The position numbers were made by a program, and so were the translations under genes. From positions 496,001-560,000 of the forward strand of contig NC_006177.1 of NCBI RefSeq assembly GCF_000009905.1: a stretch of 64,000 nucleotides of DNA. The letters run 5' to 3'. The stretch is from Symbiobacterium thermophilum IAM 14863. Lineage in GTDB: Bacteria; Bacillota; Sulfobacillia; Symbiobacteriales; Symbiobacteriaceae. Under the pieces are notes generated by a model. It saw nothing but the letters and a program-made list of their open reading frames with translations. It was not told the DNA's origin and did no database searches. Of the stretch, positions 34,985-43,920 are shown one piece after another (the stretch's first letter is position 1; each line of letters begins with the position of its first letter).

Positions 34985-35670
34985 GCGGCCGACACCTCCC
35001 CGCCGCGGCTGAGCCGCACCCGCTCCTCCCACCGGCGGGCGAGCTGGGCCAGCGGGAAGCAGATGGCGAAGTAGATCGCCCAGACGGTGAGGTACGCCGG
35101 CCCGTAGTAGCCGGTGGAGGCCGACCAGGAGTCAGCCTGGAACATCAGGTCACCGCCGGAGATCATGGCCAGGATGGAGGAGTTCTTGATCAGCGCCACG
35201 GCCTGATTGGTCATGGGCGGCAGCACGATCTGCGTTGCCTGGGGCAGGATGATGTGGCGCATGGCCTGCACGTAGGTGAAGCCCTGCGACAAGGCCGCCT
35301 CCAGCTGCCCCCGGTGGATCGCCTGGATGCCGGCCCGCACCACCTCGGTCATGTACGCGCCGTGGTAGACCCCCAGCCCCAGCACGCCCACCGCCGGGGT
35401 GGGCAGCATGATGTCGAAGTGGGGCAGGAGGTAATAGAGGAAGAAGACCTGGGTGACCAGGGGCGTGTTCTGGATCAGGCTCACGTACAGGCGGCTTACG
35501 GCCCGGCCGCTCCTCCACGGGGCGGTGGCGAGGACGCCGAACACCACGCCCAGGGCCAGGGCGAGAAGGAGGGCCAGACCCGCCGTGCTGGCGGTCCGGC
35601 CCAGGCCCTCGACGAGGATGTGCCAGTCGCGGAAGAGCGCCTGCCACTTGAATGCGGCAAAGCGGTCCAC
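34981..35670 (-). CDS. Polar amino acid ABC transporter permease
   Basis: A 229-residue permease of the same family as its downstream neighbour. Family parts are SLIQNTPLVTQVFFLYYLLP, the contact loop LEAALSQGFTYVQAMRHIIL and the PQATQIVLPPMTNQAVALIK segment. The GTG start lies 3 bases beyond the end of the binding-protein gene, so the four genes are one operon (ATPase, binding protein, two permeases). Confidence 0.9.
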   Translation of the reverse strand: MDRFAAFKWQALFRDWHILVEGLGRTASTAGLALLLALALGVVFGVLATAPWRSGRAVSRLYVSLIQNTPLVTQVFFLYYLLPHFDIMLPTPAVGVLGLGVYHGAYMTEVVRAGIQAIHRGQLEAALSQGFTYVQAMRHIILPQATQIVLPPMTNQAVALIKNSSILAMISGGDLMFQADSWSASTGYYGPAYLTVWAIYFAICFPLAQLARRWEERVRLSRGGEVSAA

Positions 35671-35673
35671 CGG

Positions 35674-36501
35674 CTACTTCAGCCCCCACTTCTCGTACAG
35701 CTGGTCCAGCTCACCGGACTCCTTCATCCCTTTGAGGATGTTGTTGACGAACTCGGCCAGTTCGGTGTTGGACAGCTTGGTCGCGATGCCGTACTCCTGC
35801 GGGGCGAACTTGTCGGGCAGCATGACGTTCTTGTCGTCCTTGTAGCCCCACAGGATCGACTGGTCCACGGAGAAGGCGTCGATGCGGCGGGAGTCCAGAG
35901 CCGCCTTGATCTCGGGGTAGGTGGCGAACTCCATGAACTCGACCTTGATGCCGTCCTTCTCCGCCTGCTCCGTCAGGGCCGCTCGGGTGGACGCGGACTG
36001 CGCCACGCCGATGACCTTGCCGTCGAGATCCTTCCAGGACTGGATGCCGCTGTCCGCCAGCACCAGGAAACCGACGTAGTCCGTGAAGTACGGGTCAGAG
36101 AAGTTCCAGCTCTTCTTGCGCTCTTCGGTGATGGTGAACGTCGCGATCACCAGGTCGATCTCGCCGTTGTCCAGGGCCGGCCCGCGGGTCTTGGCGTTGA
36201 CGCCCGTGAACTGTACCTTGCTCTCGTCGCCGAAGATCTCCTTGGCGATGCGCCTGGCCAGGTCGATCTCGAGGCCTTCATGCGCGTTCTTGGCGGGGTC
36301 GAAGTAGCCGAATTTCGGGACGTCCTCCTTCACGCCCACCCGCAGCACGCCGGCGTCCCTGATCTTCTGGACCTGCGCGGGCAGGTCGGAGGCGCCACCC
36401 CCGGCGCCGCCGCCGGCCGGGGCGCTGGACCGCCCCCCACAGCCCGCCAGAACGGCCGCGCACAGAAGCGCCGCGACAGTCGCACCCCATCTGCGTTTCA
36501 T
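35674..36501 (-). CDS. Polar amino acid ABC transporter substrate-binding lipoprotein
   Basis: A 275-residue family-3 solute-binding protein. Signal and lipobox: MKRRWGATVAALLCAAVLAG then Cys, with a Gly-rich linker. The binding-domain pattern is GVLRVGVKEDVPKFGYFDP, followed by EGLEIDLARRIAKEIFGDES and YFTDYVGFLVL. The ATG at 36501 is chosen over an upstream reading because GGGGGAG lies 8 bases before it. It delivers a polar amino acid to the permease pair. Confidence 0.92.
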   Translation of the reverse strand: MKRRWGATVAALLCAAVLAGCGGRSSAPAGGGAGGGASDLPAQVQKIRDAGVLRVGVKEDVPKFGYFDPAKNAHEGLEIDLARRIAKEIFGDESKVQFTGVNAKTRGPALDNGEIDLVIATFTITEERKKSWNFSDPYFTDYVGFLVLADSGIQSWKDLDGKVIGVAQSASTRAALTEQAEKDGIKVEFMEFATYPEIKAALDSRRIDAFSVDQSILWGYKDDKNVMLPDKFAPQEYGIATKLSNTELAEFVNNILKGMKESGELDQLYEKWGLK

Positions 36502-36544
36502 TCCGATACTCCCCCTCTGCCGTTGGTCTTCTAGCGGCCATTCC

Positions 36545-37270
36545 TCAGCGCAGAATGCGGCTGAGGAACAGCTTCGTCCGCTCATGGGTCGGAGACTCGA
36601 AGAAGTGCTCGGGCGGCCCCTCTTCCAGGATCTGCCCGCCGTCCATGAAGATCACCCGGTCGGCCACCTCGCGGGCGAAGCCCATCTCGTGGGTGACCAC
36701 CACCATCGTGATCCCGTCCTGCGACAGGCTGATCATGACGTCCAGCACCTCCTGGACCATCTCCGGGTCCAGCGCGGAGGTGGGCTCGTCAAAGAGCATG
36801 ATCTTCGGCCGCATGTTGAGGGCGCGGGCGATGGCGACCCGCTGCTGCTGCCCGCCCGACAGCTGCGACGGGTACGCGTGGGCCTTGTGCTTCAGCCCGA
36901 CCCGCTCCAGGAACTGCAGGCCCGTGGCCTCGGCCTCCTCCCGGGGGACGCCCTTGACCAGGATCGGCGCCAGCGTGACGTTCTCCAGCACCGTCTTGTG
37001 GGGGTAGAGGTTGAACTGCTGGAACACCATGCCGATGGACTGGCGCACCTTGGTCAGCGGGGCGCGCGGGGCCGTGACGTCGACGCCGTCGACGATCACC
37101 GTCCCGCTGGTCGGCCGCTCCAGGAGGTTGATGCAGCGGATGAGGGTGGACTTGCCGGAACCCGAAGGCCCGATGACGACCAGTTTCTCCCCGGCCTTGA
37201 CGGTCAGGTCGATGTCCACCAGCACGTGCAGCGGGCCGAAGTGCTTGTTGACCTTGATGAGCTGGATCAT
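36545..37270 (-). CDS. glnQ: Polar amino acid ABC transporter ATPase
   Basis: A 241-residue GlnQ-type ABC ATPase. It contains Walker [10 protein letters not shown], the Q-loop [14 protein letters not shown], the signature [15 protein letters not shown] and Walker [21 protein letters not shown], then H-loop VVTHEMGFA. It is the first gene of the operon. Substrate choice belongs to the binding protein downstream. Confidence 0.94.
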   Translation of the reverse strand: MIQLIKVNKHFGPLHVLVDIDLTVKAGEKLVVIGPSGSGKSTLIRCINLLERPTSGTVIVDGVDVTAPRAPLTKVRQSIGMVFQQFNLYPHKTVLENVTLAPILVKGVPREEAEATGLQFLERVGLKHKAHAYPSQLSGGQQQRVAIARALNMRPKIMLFDEPTSALDPEMVQEVLDVMISLSQDGITMVVVTHEMGFAREVADRVIFMDGGQILEEGPPEHFFESPTHERTKLFLSRILR

Positions 37271-37610
37271 GGGGAACGCCTACCACCTCTTGCGGGGCAC
37301 GGTACGTGCCTGATCCACGGATACTTGGGCCGCCGAACTTGTGCGGACTGTCAGAATACAGTGCATAGGCGGTGGTTTTCGACATGATTAGCCATTCTTC
37401 CTGCCGCTCCGTTCCAACCGGCGGAGAAGAAAAAAGAAACAGGACGCCTCCCGCACGGCGTCCTGTTTCCTCACATGGGGGGACAGGGGATTTGCTGGTC
37501 ACGGTCTTAGTATATGCCCCCGGCCCCCGTCCCGGCATCCTGCCGGGGAAGGGATTTGCCGTCTTCGATCGGACGATGCCCGCCTCCTCCCCGCGGAGGA
37601 GGCGGGGGCA
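37271..37610. other. Intergenic region upstream of glnQ
   Basis: About 340 bases between the response regulator and glnQ, both on the minus strand. It holds the perfect terminator at 37437-37468 and a GC-rich hairpin at about 37576-37611 that overlaps the end of the response regulator gene. The glnQ promoter must lie in 37280-37430, but no clear -35/-10 pair was found. No gene is seen. Confidence 0.5.
37437..37468 (-). terminator. Terminator downstream of the two-component operon
   Basis: AAACAGGACGCC at 37437-37448 pairs with GGCGTCCTGTTT at 37457-37468, with an 8-base loop. On the minus strand it is followed by CTTTTTTCTTC, a good T tract. It ends the Nudix/TPR/mobA/kinase/regulator run. 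Confidence 0.8.
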
Positions 37611-38246
37611 TCAGTCGTCCACCAGCCCCTCCCGCACGGCCCACAGGGCCGCCTGCGTGCGATCGGTGAGCTGCAGCTTGCTGAGGATCGAGGAGATGTG
37701 GGTCTTGACGGTGGTCTCGCTGATCACCAGCCGCTCGGCGATCTCCCGGTTGGTCAGCCCGTGGGCCAGGGCCCGCAGCACGTCCAGTTCCCGGGGCGTG
37801 AGCAGGTCCCGCTTGCTCGGCTGGTGCGGCTGGGCGGTGCGGACCATGAGCCGCTTCATGACCTCGGGGTGCAGCCGCGGCTCGCCCCGGTGGACGGCGC
37901 GGATGGCGTCGACCAGGTCCGCAGGCTCGATGTCCTTGGTGAGAAAGCCCAGGGCGCCCTCCTCGATGCAGGCCATCGCCTTCTCCAGGTCGAGGAACGA
38001 GGTGAGCATGATCACCTTGGCGCCGGTCCCCTTCAGCTCCCGCAGAGCGCTGAGGCCGTCGAGGCCCGGCATCATGAGGTCCATCAGCACAACGTCGGGT
38101 GCGAGCGTTCGGGTCATCTCCACCGCCTGGCGGCCGTCGGCCGCCTCGCCGACCACCTCGAAATCGTCCTGCAGCTCGAAGTAGGTGGCGAGACCCTGTC
38201 TGACCATGAAGTGGTCATCGCAGATCAGGATGCGTATAGGGCTCAC
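37611..38246 (-). CDS. NarL/LuxR-type response regulator
   Basis: A 211-residue regulator. The receiver domain (about residues 5-120) begins RILICDDHFMVRQGL; the phosphoacceptor Asp lies in DVVLMDLMMPGLDG. The LuxR-type helix-turn-helix is LTPRELDVLRALAHGLTNRE, followed by IAERLVISETTVKTHISSIL. The GTG start follows GGAGGTGAT by 5 bases. It is the partner of the kinase just upstream and overlaps its end. The genes controlled are unknown, but the operon includes mobA. Confidence 0.92.
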   Translation of the reverse strand: MSPIRILICDDHFMVRQGLATYFELQDDFEVVGEAADGRQAVEMTRTLAPDVVLMDLMMPGLDGLSALRELKGTGAKVIMLTSFLDLEKAMACIEEGALGFLTKDIEPADLVDAIRAVHRGEPRLHPEVMKRLMVRTAQPHQPSKRDLLTPRELDVLRALAHGLTNREIAERLVISETTVKTHISSILSKLQLTDRTQAALWAVREGLVDD

Positions 38247-40183
38247 CCGGGATCACCTCCGGAGGCTGCGGGGATGCGTGCCCGAATGCAGGTCCCCTGG
38301 CCGGGAGCGGATATGACCTCCAGGGATCCCTTCAGTTCGCTCACCCGCTCTCTCATTCCGATCATACCGAATGAAGCGCCCCGCGCGGAAGCCGTGGGAT
38401 CGAATCCGACGCCGTCATCGCAGACCTCCAGCAGCGCCTCCTCAGGGCGCAGGTCCAGCTTCACCCGGACGTGGCGGGCCCGGGCGTGCTTGGCCACGTT
38501 GTTGAGCGCCTCCTGGGCGACGCGGTAGAGGGCGAACTCCACGTCAGGGCTGAGCCGCTCGTCTCCGCTTAGCGTCAGGTTCACCTCGACGCCGGTCCGC
38601 CGCCGGAACAGGTTGATGTGGTTGCTGAGCGCCATGGCCAGCCCCTTCTCCTGCAAGGCCGCGGGCCGCAGCTCGAAGATCAGCGACCGCATCTCCGCCA
38701 GCGCCTCACCGGCCATCTCCCGGGAGCGGGTGAGCAGGGTCCGGGCCTTCTCCGGCTTCCGGTCCAGCAAGCCCACCGCCGACTCCAGGTTGAGCGTCAG
38801 CCCGAACAGCACCTGGGTCACCGAGTCGTGCAGTTCCCGAGCCAGCCGGTTCCGCTCCTCCAGGACGGCCACCTCCCGCGCCTTGGCGTGAAGCTCCGAA
38901 CTCTCGATCAGCCGGCCGGCCTGGTTGGCCAGCAGGGTCAGCAGGCGCAGGTGCTGCTCGTCGAAGCGGCCCGGCTGCCGGCTGGCGACCACCAGCACGC
39001 CCAGCGTCCGGTTCTTGGTCCGGATCGGCGCCTGGATCACGTCCCGCCAGCCTCCGGCCCGCACCAGGTCCTGGTTGAGGCGGGGATCCCGGTCGGGCTC
39101 GCGCGAGAAGTGGGGCTTGCCGGTCTGCAGTACCAGGCTGGTGAGGTTGCCCTCCATGGGCAGTTCCAGGCCCACGTAAGCCTCCATCCCCTCGCCGTGG
39201 GTGGCCCGCACAAACTGGCGGGATCCATCGGGCGTGAGCAGCGTGACCAGGGCCGACGAGCCGCCGGTCACCCGCACGGACTCCCGGGCGATGACCTGGA
39301 GCACCTCGTCCGGGTGGATCGCGGTGCTGATGGCCTCGTCCACCGCGTGCAGGGCCTCCGACTCGGCCAGCCGCCGCTCCAGGGCCCTCACCGTCTGTGC
39401 CAGCTGGTCGGTGCGGTCGGCGACCTTGTCCTCCAGCGTGTCCAGGAGCCGGTTCATCCGGTGAAACTCCTGCGAGAGGAACCAGGTGGAGGCCAGCGGG
39501 CCGAAGAGCAGGACCAGGGCCGCCGGCTGGTACTGGTAGATCAGGGCGGCGATCCCCCCGAGGGTGGTGGTGAGCAGGAAGGGGATCAGGGGCAGCCGTT
39601 CCCACTCCCGCCGCAGCGACGCCCAGACCGGGTCCTGCCGGAGGGCGGCCATGCCCAGCGGGTAGAAGACGATGCGGATCAGGAGCCGGATGGAGATGCC
39701 GACGAACAGGGCCGGCCAGTCCGAGGTGAAGACGATCGGCCCGGCCGCCGGCCGGATCATGCGCGCGGCCCAGCTGCCGAGGGCCACCGCGGAGAAGGTG
39801 ATCACCCCGCGGACGAGGGCTCGGGGACCCCGGTGCTCCTTGACCACCTGCCGGGTGAAGGGGCCGCCCACCAGGTGGTAGAGGGCGGTGCCGATGGCCG
39901 AGCCCAGGGCGGCGATGTAGGGGTGGAAGAGGAGCATCGCCGCCACGTCGATGGCCATGGAGATCGAGATGTCGCCCCTGGCCCCGCGGATGGCCACCCG
40001 CCAGGGCTGCGCCAGCCAGACCGCCAGCGCGATGACGGCAATCTGGAGCAGCGCGGGCAGAGGCGGCGGCAGCGGCTCCCCCTTCCCCGGCAGCTCCAGC
40101 GGCAGCAAGAGGGCCGCGCCGGCCACCAGCGCGAGCGACAGCATCGAGATCCACAGGGCGCTGGGCTGCTTCAACGGGATCAA
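38243..40183 (-). CDS. NarX/DesK-type sensor histidine kinase with GAF domain
   Basis: A 646-residue kinase. The first 230 residues have several membrane segments and no obvious periplasmic sensor. A coiled-coil linker with DKVADRTDQLAQTVRALERR follows, then a GAF-like domain, about residues 285-425. The HisKA_3 motif is NRLARELHDSVTQVLFGLTL, with the phosphorylated His; the ATPase domain has EALNNVAKHARARH and CDDGVGFD. The TTG start overlaps the mobA stop. Membrane or cytoplasmic signals may be sensed by the GAF domain; the ligand is unknown. Confidence 0.9.
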   Translation of the reverse strand: MIPLKQPSALWISMLSLALVAGAALLLPLELPGKGEPLPPPLPALLQIAVIALAVWLAQPWRVAIRGARGDISISMAIDVAAMLLFHPYIAALGSAIGTALYHLVGGPFTRQVVKEHRGPRALVRGVITFSAVALGSWAARMIRPAAGPIVFTSDWPALFVGISIRLLIRIVFYPLGMAALRQDPVWASLRREWERLPLIPFLLTTTLGGIAALIYQYQPAALVLLFGPLASTWFLSQEFHRMNRLLDTLEDKVADRTDQLAQTVRALERRLAESEALHAVDEAISTAIHPDEVLQVIARESVRVTGGSSALVTLLTPDGSRQFVRATHGEGMEAYVGLELPMEGNLTSLVLQTGKPHFSREPDRDPRLNQDLVRAGGWRDVIQAPIRTKNRTLGVLVVASRQPGRFDEQHLRLLTLLANQAGRLIESSELHAKAREVAVLEERNRLARELHDSVTQVLFGLTLNLESAVGLLDRKPEKARTLLTRSREMAGEALAEMRSLIFELRPAALQEKGLAMALSNHINLFRRRTGVEVNLTLSGDERLSPDVEFALYRVAQEALNNVAKHARARHVRVKLDLRPEEALLEVCDDGVGFDPTASARGASFGMIGMRERVSELKGSLEVISAPGQGTCIRARIPAASGGDPG

Positions 40184-40785
40184 CCTTCCTCCTCCAGCCA
40201 GCGGCGCGCCTCTTCCAGGTCCGCGGGCGTGTTGCAGTTGAAGAACAGCCGCTCCGGCTCGCCGAACGGCAGGAGCTCCGCATCCGTGATCTCCCGCACG
40301 CGCACGTCCGGGAAGATCGAGATCAGGCGCAGCCGTCCTGCCTCCAGGTTGCGGGCGATGCTGGGCAGGCAGCCGCGGCCGTACACCGCGTGCATCGGCT
40401 CGTACTCGCCACCGGGCGCGGGTACGACGATATCGTAGCCGGGAGCGGCCTGCACCATGAAGCGGACCAGCGCCTCGTTGATGAAGGGCATGTCCACGGC
40501 GCAGAAGAAGGCGTGCTCAAACCGGCTCGCCCGCAGGCCCGCCTCCACGCCGGCCAGGGGGCCGAGCCCGGGCACCCGGTCGCTCACCATGGGGACGCCG
40601 AGGAAGGCGTACTCCCCGGGCGTGTTGGTCACGATCACCACCTGCCGGAACCAGGCGGACAGCCGCTCGACCTGCCGCTGGATCAGCGGCTTGCCGTCCA
40701 GCGCCAGCAGCGCCTTATTGCGGCCCATGCGGCTGGAGCGGCCCCCGGCCAGGATGACGCCGCAGGCGTCCATCTTCCCATCCAC
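40180..40785 (-). CDS. mobA: Molybdenum cofactor guanylyltransferase
   Basis: A 201-residue MobA. It attaches GMP to molybdopterin to make the guanine dinucleotide cofactor. The N-terminal nucleotide-binding loop is GVILAGGRSSRMGRNKALLA, followed by LIQRQVERL. A central AVDMPFI holds the metal-binding Asp, and GEPERLFFNCNTPADLEEAR closes it. The GTG at 40785 follows GAGGTGA by 7 bases; an ATG 12 bases later is weaker. It lies in an operon with a two-component system. It may feed the molybdoenzyme at 60.6 kb. Confidence 0.92.
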   Translation of the reverse strand: MDGKMDACGVILAGGRSSRMGRNKALLALDGKPLIQRQVERLSAWFRQVVIVTNTPGEYAFLGVPMVSDRVPGLGPLAGVEAGLRASRFEHAFFCAVDMPFINEALVRFMVQAAPGYDIVVPAPGGEYEPMHAVYGRGCLPSIARNLEAGRLRLISIFPDVRVREITDAELLPFGEPERLFFNCNTPADLEEARRWLEEEG

Positions 40786-40792
40786 CGGTGTC

Positions 40793-41680
40793 TCACCTCG
40801 TGCTTTCCTGCTGCGGACGGCCGCCCGCAGCGAGCTGATAGCGGAAGACCGCCACGGCCGCGTTGTCCGCATCCACGGCTGCCGCCTCCTCCGCCAGCGC
40901 CTGGGCCGCGTCGACGTCGCCCAGGGCGAGGGCGGCCTGTGCGGCCAGGACCAGCGTCTCCGCCTGCCAGGAGGGGGAGTAGGTCCCCGGTGCGTACGGC
41001 CGGGCCAGATCGAGCGCCTCGCGGGCGAGGTCCAGCGCGTCCGCGGGCGCTCCCAGGGCCAGCTTGAAGCGCGCCCGCGCCGCCATGACGTCGGCCTTCT
41101 CGGCCGCGGAGGCGCGCTCCCAGGCGGTGTTCAGCGCGTACTCCGCCTGCCGGATGCGCCCGAGGCCGCGAAAGGCATAATGCAGCTCCAGGTGGCCCCG
41201 GTAGTGATACGGGTCGATGGCGACGATGTCCCGGGCCAGGTTCAGCTGTTCGTGGTAGCGGGTGTTGTGGTAGGCCGTCAGGGCGGGCTCGAACAGCGGC
41301 CCCGCCCAGGCGACCGCCCACCGGTCCTCCTCCCAGCGGAGCGTCAGGGACCACTCCGACCACTCCACGGCGCGGCCGGGATCGCGGACGGTGACGCCCC
41401 GCACGGCCACCCGCATCACCCCCGGCTCGAGCTCCCGGGCGGCTCCCACCGCCTCAAAGCGGACCGTGTGGTCCGCCAGGTACGAAGCGACCGCCCCGCT
41501 GTCCATCCGGCGACGGGCCTCCGCCGTCAGGGCGCCCCAGACCTGGCCGGCGTCGCCGCCCGCCAGCGCCTCCATGAAGCGCAGGGCCGCGCCGGCCGCC
41601 GCCTCCGCCGTGGGCTCCTCCCGGGCGCAACCGGCCAGCAGCGCCAGGACCATTCCAAGCACGACAAGCCAACGGCGCAC
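40793..41680 (-). CDS. TPR-repeat lipoprotein
   Basis: A 295-residue protein beginning MRRWLVVLGMVLALLAGCAR, a clear lipoprotein signal with lipobox LAGC. A domain like those in nuclear-transport-factor-2 folds comes next (FMEALAGGDAGQVWGALTAE to LRWEEDRWAVAWAG). The C-terminal half has helical repeats of TPR type (QLNLARDIVAIDPYHYRGHL, DVMAARARFKLALGAPADAL). It might be an extracellular partner of the kinase downstream, but that is inferred from operon order only. Confidence 0.75.
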   Translation of the reverse strand: MRRWLVVLGMVLALLAGCAREEPTAEAAAGAALRFMEALAGGDAGQVWGALTAEARRRMDSGAVASYLADHTVRFEAVGAARELEPGVMRVAVRGVTVRDPGRAVEWSEWSLTLRWEEDRWAVAWAGPLFEPALTAYHNTRYHEQLNLARDIVAIDPYHYRGHLELHYAFRGLGRIRQAEYALNTAWERASAAEKADVMAARARFKLALGAPADALDLAREALDLARPYAPGTYSPSWQAETLVLAAQAALALGDVDAAQALAEEAAAVDADNAAVAVFRYQLAAGGRPQQESTR

Positions 41681-41686
41681 CAGCGT

Positions 41687-42145
41687 TCACTCCCGTTCTG
41701 CGGCTGCCGCCAGGGCCTTCCGGACCCAGGCCCGTACCTCGTCGGTCAGCGGAATCCGGTCCAGGTCCTCGGGGCCGTACCAGCCCACTCGGTCCACCTC
41801 GTGGTTGGCCGTGAGCCGGACGGCCCCGGGGTCCGCCGGGCGGGCGAAGTAGATGAGGTCGATGTGCTCGTGGCCGGGCGCGATCTGCTCCAGCTGGACG
41901 CCCTCGGGGCGGGCCAGTTGCCGCGGCCCCGGAATGGGGGGCAGGGCGGGCGGCGAGATCAGACGCACCTCCAGGCCGGCCTCCTCCCGCACCTCCCGCA
42001 CGGCCGCCTCGTCGGGCAGCTCGTTGGGTTCGATGTGGCCGCCGGGCGGGAGCCACATGCCCAGTTTTCGGTGCCAGAGGAGGAGGACCTTGCCCTCGTG
42101 GACCACGAACGTGGCCACGGTGAAGTCGCGCGTCACAGCCGTCAT
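41687..42145 (-). CDS. Nudix hydrolase
   Basis: A 152-residue Nudix protein. The Nudix box follows GMWLPPGGHIEPNELPDEAA and reads REVREEAGLEV, giving the GX5EX7REUXEEXGU signature with metal-binding Glu residues. The ATG at 42145 (MTAVTRDFTVATFVVHEGKV) follows AGGAG by about 12 bases. The substrate, such as an oxidised nucleotide or ADP-ribose, cannot be told. It lies 6 bases upstream of the lipoprotein gene start. Confidence 0.88.
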   Translation of the reverse strand: MTAVTRDFTVATFVVHEGKVLLLWHRKLGMWLPPGGHIEPNELPDEAAVREVREEAGLEVRLISPPALPPIPGPRQLARPEGVQLEQIAPGHEHIDLIYFARPADPGAVRLTANHEVDRVGWYGPEDLDRIPLTDEVRAWVRKALAAAAERE

Positions 42146-42407
42146 TTCCCTGAACAGCTCCTTCGGGTTGTGCGTTTTCGGGTCCGCCGTCGGGCTTCGA
42201 TCATAGGCTGGGTCTGTGAGGTGAACCACATGCTGTGGACTCGATTCCGCGGCAAGTCCGCGGCTGTCCGGCAGAGCGCGGGAAGCCTGTTTGCACCCCG
42301 GTCCGCCGGGGTCAGGCGGACGGGCGGGTGCCGCTGCGGGGGCCGGGCGGCCCAGCGGACACCGGCTGCCAGGTGAGCGCATAACCTGACGGAGGGGGGT
42401 TGCGGCG

Positions 42408-42755
42408 ATGAACTGGGACGACATGGGGACCATGCCCTACGGCGGTACGGCCATGCCCATGGGGATGGACGGCATGCCTTACGGCAAGTGGAACATGCCG
42501 TACGGCAAGGGTGGAATGCCCTTCGGCAAGGGCGGGATGCCCTTCGGCAAGGGCGGGATGCCTTTCGGCAAAGGCGGCATGCCCTTTGACAAGGGCATGC
42601 CCTTTGGAAAGGGCGGTATGCCGTTCGGCAAGGGCGGGTTCGGCAAGATGCCCGGCTGGGGCGGCGTTCCCGGCGGCGGCTTCGCCAAGCAGTACCCGCC
42701 CGGGATGGTGGGCATCCCTTACGGCTTCTACCCGGGGTATGGCCTGGTTCAGTAG
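42408..42755 (+). CDS. MPFGKGG-repeat low-complexity protein
   Basis: A 115-residue protein dominated by a 7-residue repeat. From residue 30 (42495) to 42638 there are seven units: MPYGKGG, three of MPFGKGG, MPFDKG (one residue short) and two more MPFGKGG. Gly- and Pro-rich flanks start MNWDDMGTMPYGGTAMPMGM and end with PYGFYPGYG. GGAGGGGGG precedes the ATG. There is no signal peptide or membrane helix. I do not recognise a family. It might be a spore-coat or other structural protein, but I have only composition to judge. It stands alone. Confidence 0.7.
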   Translation: MNWDDMGTMPYGGTAMPMGMDGMPYGKWNMPYGKGGMPFGKGGMPFGKGGMPFGKGGMPFDKGMPFGKGGMPFGKGGFGKMPGWGGVPGGGFAKQYPPGMVGIPYGFYPGYGLVQ

Positions 42756-42784
42756 CGGAACCACATGAGGGGCGGCAGGGCCGG

Positions 42785-43837
42785 TTACGGCGCCTGCCGT
42801 CCGCCCGTTTCGGCGCGCCGCCCGAGCGGGTGCAGCCGCCACCCCATATGACGCATCTCGGACAGGATCAGATGCAGCTGCAGCCCGTACTCCCGCCGGT
42901 CGCGCCGGTCGATGAGGGCGGACACCAGGCCGTCGAACGCGGCCAGGGCGGCCTCGCACTTCCGGGCGGCTTCCCGGTCGACGGCCGCGCCCCGCAGGAC
43001 CCCGTCCAGGACGGCGCCCTTGTACGCCTGCAGCGCCCGCATGGCCGCCGCCAGCGCCTCCCGCTCGGGGCCGTACCCGACGCCGCCCATGTCCGCCGCG
43101 ATCCGGTGGATGACGGCCACGGCCGCCACGAACCCCTCCAGCACGGCGTGGGCCTCCCGCAGCGTCTCGGCGTCTTCCGCCCGGCCCTCCGCCTCGGCGA
43201 AGTCCAGGAGGGTCCGGGCGGCGGACAGGCGTCTCCGGGCCTCGTCGGCGTCCTGGCTGAGCTGCGCCGCGGGGTAGTCCTGCGGGTGGCTGAGGCTGAG
43301 AAGCAGCCGGTCGATGCTGGCGTCCAGCTCCCGGTTGCCCTCCGCCAGCTCGGCGCGGGCCCGCCCCAGGGCGTCGGGCGGATGGATCAGCCGGTTGACC
43401 AGGAAGCCCACCGTCATCCCGACGACGATGGTCGCCATGCGCGCAAGGGTGTACAGAAGGAAGTCGTGCTGGGGACGGTCCAGGACGAACAGGACCACGA
43501 CCACGGCGAGGCCGGCGGCTTCCGTGAGGCGCATCCGCACCAGGATGCCCAGGGCCAGCACGGCGCCCAGGGCCATGGTGAGGGGGTTGACCGGCAGCCA
43601 CAGTCCCAGCAGCGTGGCCACCGCCCCGGCCACGGCGTTGCCCACCAGCTGCTGCAGGAAGGCGTTCTTGGCCTGCGTGATGGACGGCTGCACGGCGAGC
43701 ACGGCTGCCACCGCGCCGAACGTGGCGTAGGCGGAGCCGAACCAGTGCAGGAGGGCCAGGGACAGGAAGACCGCGACGCCGGTCTTCAGGATACGGGCGC
43801 CGAAGAACGGCTGGAGCACGCGCAGGGGCAGATCCAT
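42785..43837 (-). CDS. Aromatic acid exporter-like (FUSC) membrane protein
   Basis: A 350-residue protein of the ArAE/FUSC type. The N-terminal half has about six membrane helices, with ILKTGVAVFLSLALLHWFGS, FGAVAAVLAVQPSITQAKNA and GMTVGFLVNRLIHPPDAL. The C-terminal half is helical and cytoplasmic, with EGNRELDASIDRLLLSLSHP. Members export aromatic carboxylic acids or related compounds; the substrate is not known here. Confidence 0.82.
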   Translation of the reverse strand: MDLPLRVLQPFFGARILKTGVAVFLSLALLHWFGSAYATFGAVAAVLAVQPSITQAKNAFLQQLVGNAVAGAVATLLGLWLPVNPLTMALGAVLALGILVRMRLTEAAGLAVVVVLFVLDRPQHDFLLYTLARMATIVVGMTVGFLVNRLIHPPDALGRARAELAEGNRELDASIDRLLLSLSHPQDYPAAQLSQDADEARRRLSAARTLLDFAEAEGRAEDAETLREAHAVLEGFVAAVAVIHRIAADMGGVGYGPEREALAAAMRALQAYKGAVLDGVLRGAAVDREAARKCEAALAAFDGLVSALIDRRDRREYGLQLHLILSEMRHMGWRLHPLGRRAETGGRQAP

Positions 43838-43859
43838 CCACCATCACCTTATCCAGCAA

Positions 43860-43888
43860 TTGACATCAAAAGCAGTGGCTGGTACAGT
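43860..43888 (+). promoter_or_regulatory. Promoter of yyaC
   Basis: A perfect TTGACA at 43860-43865 and TACAGT at 43883-43888 are separated by 17 bases, about 33 bases before the GTG start. It fits sigma-A; a sporulation sigma factor would be expected for yyaC, so the site may serve other conditions. Confidence 0.65.
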
Positions 43889-43920
43889 ATGAAATAGCAA
43901 AAACAGGGAGGGAAGGGCCG

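Noticed and set aside
42495-42638. CRISPR array
   Set aside because: The 21-base repeats have no spacers and lie in frame in a coding gene.
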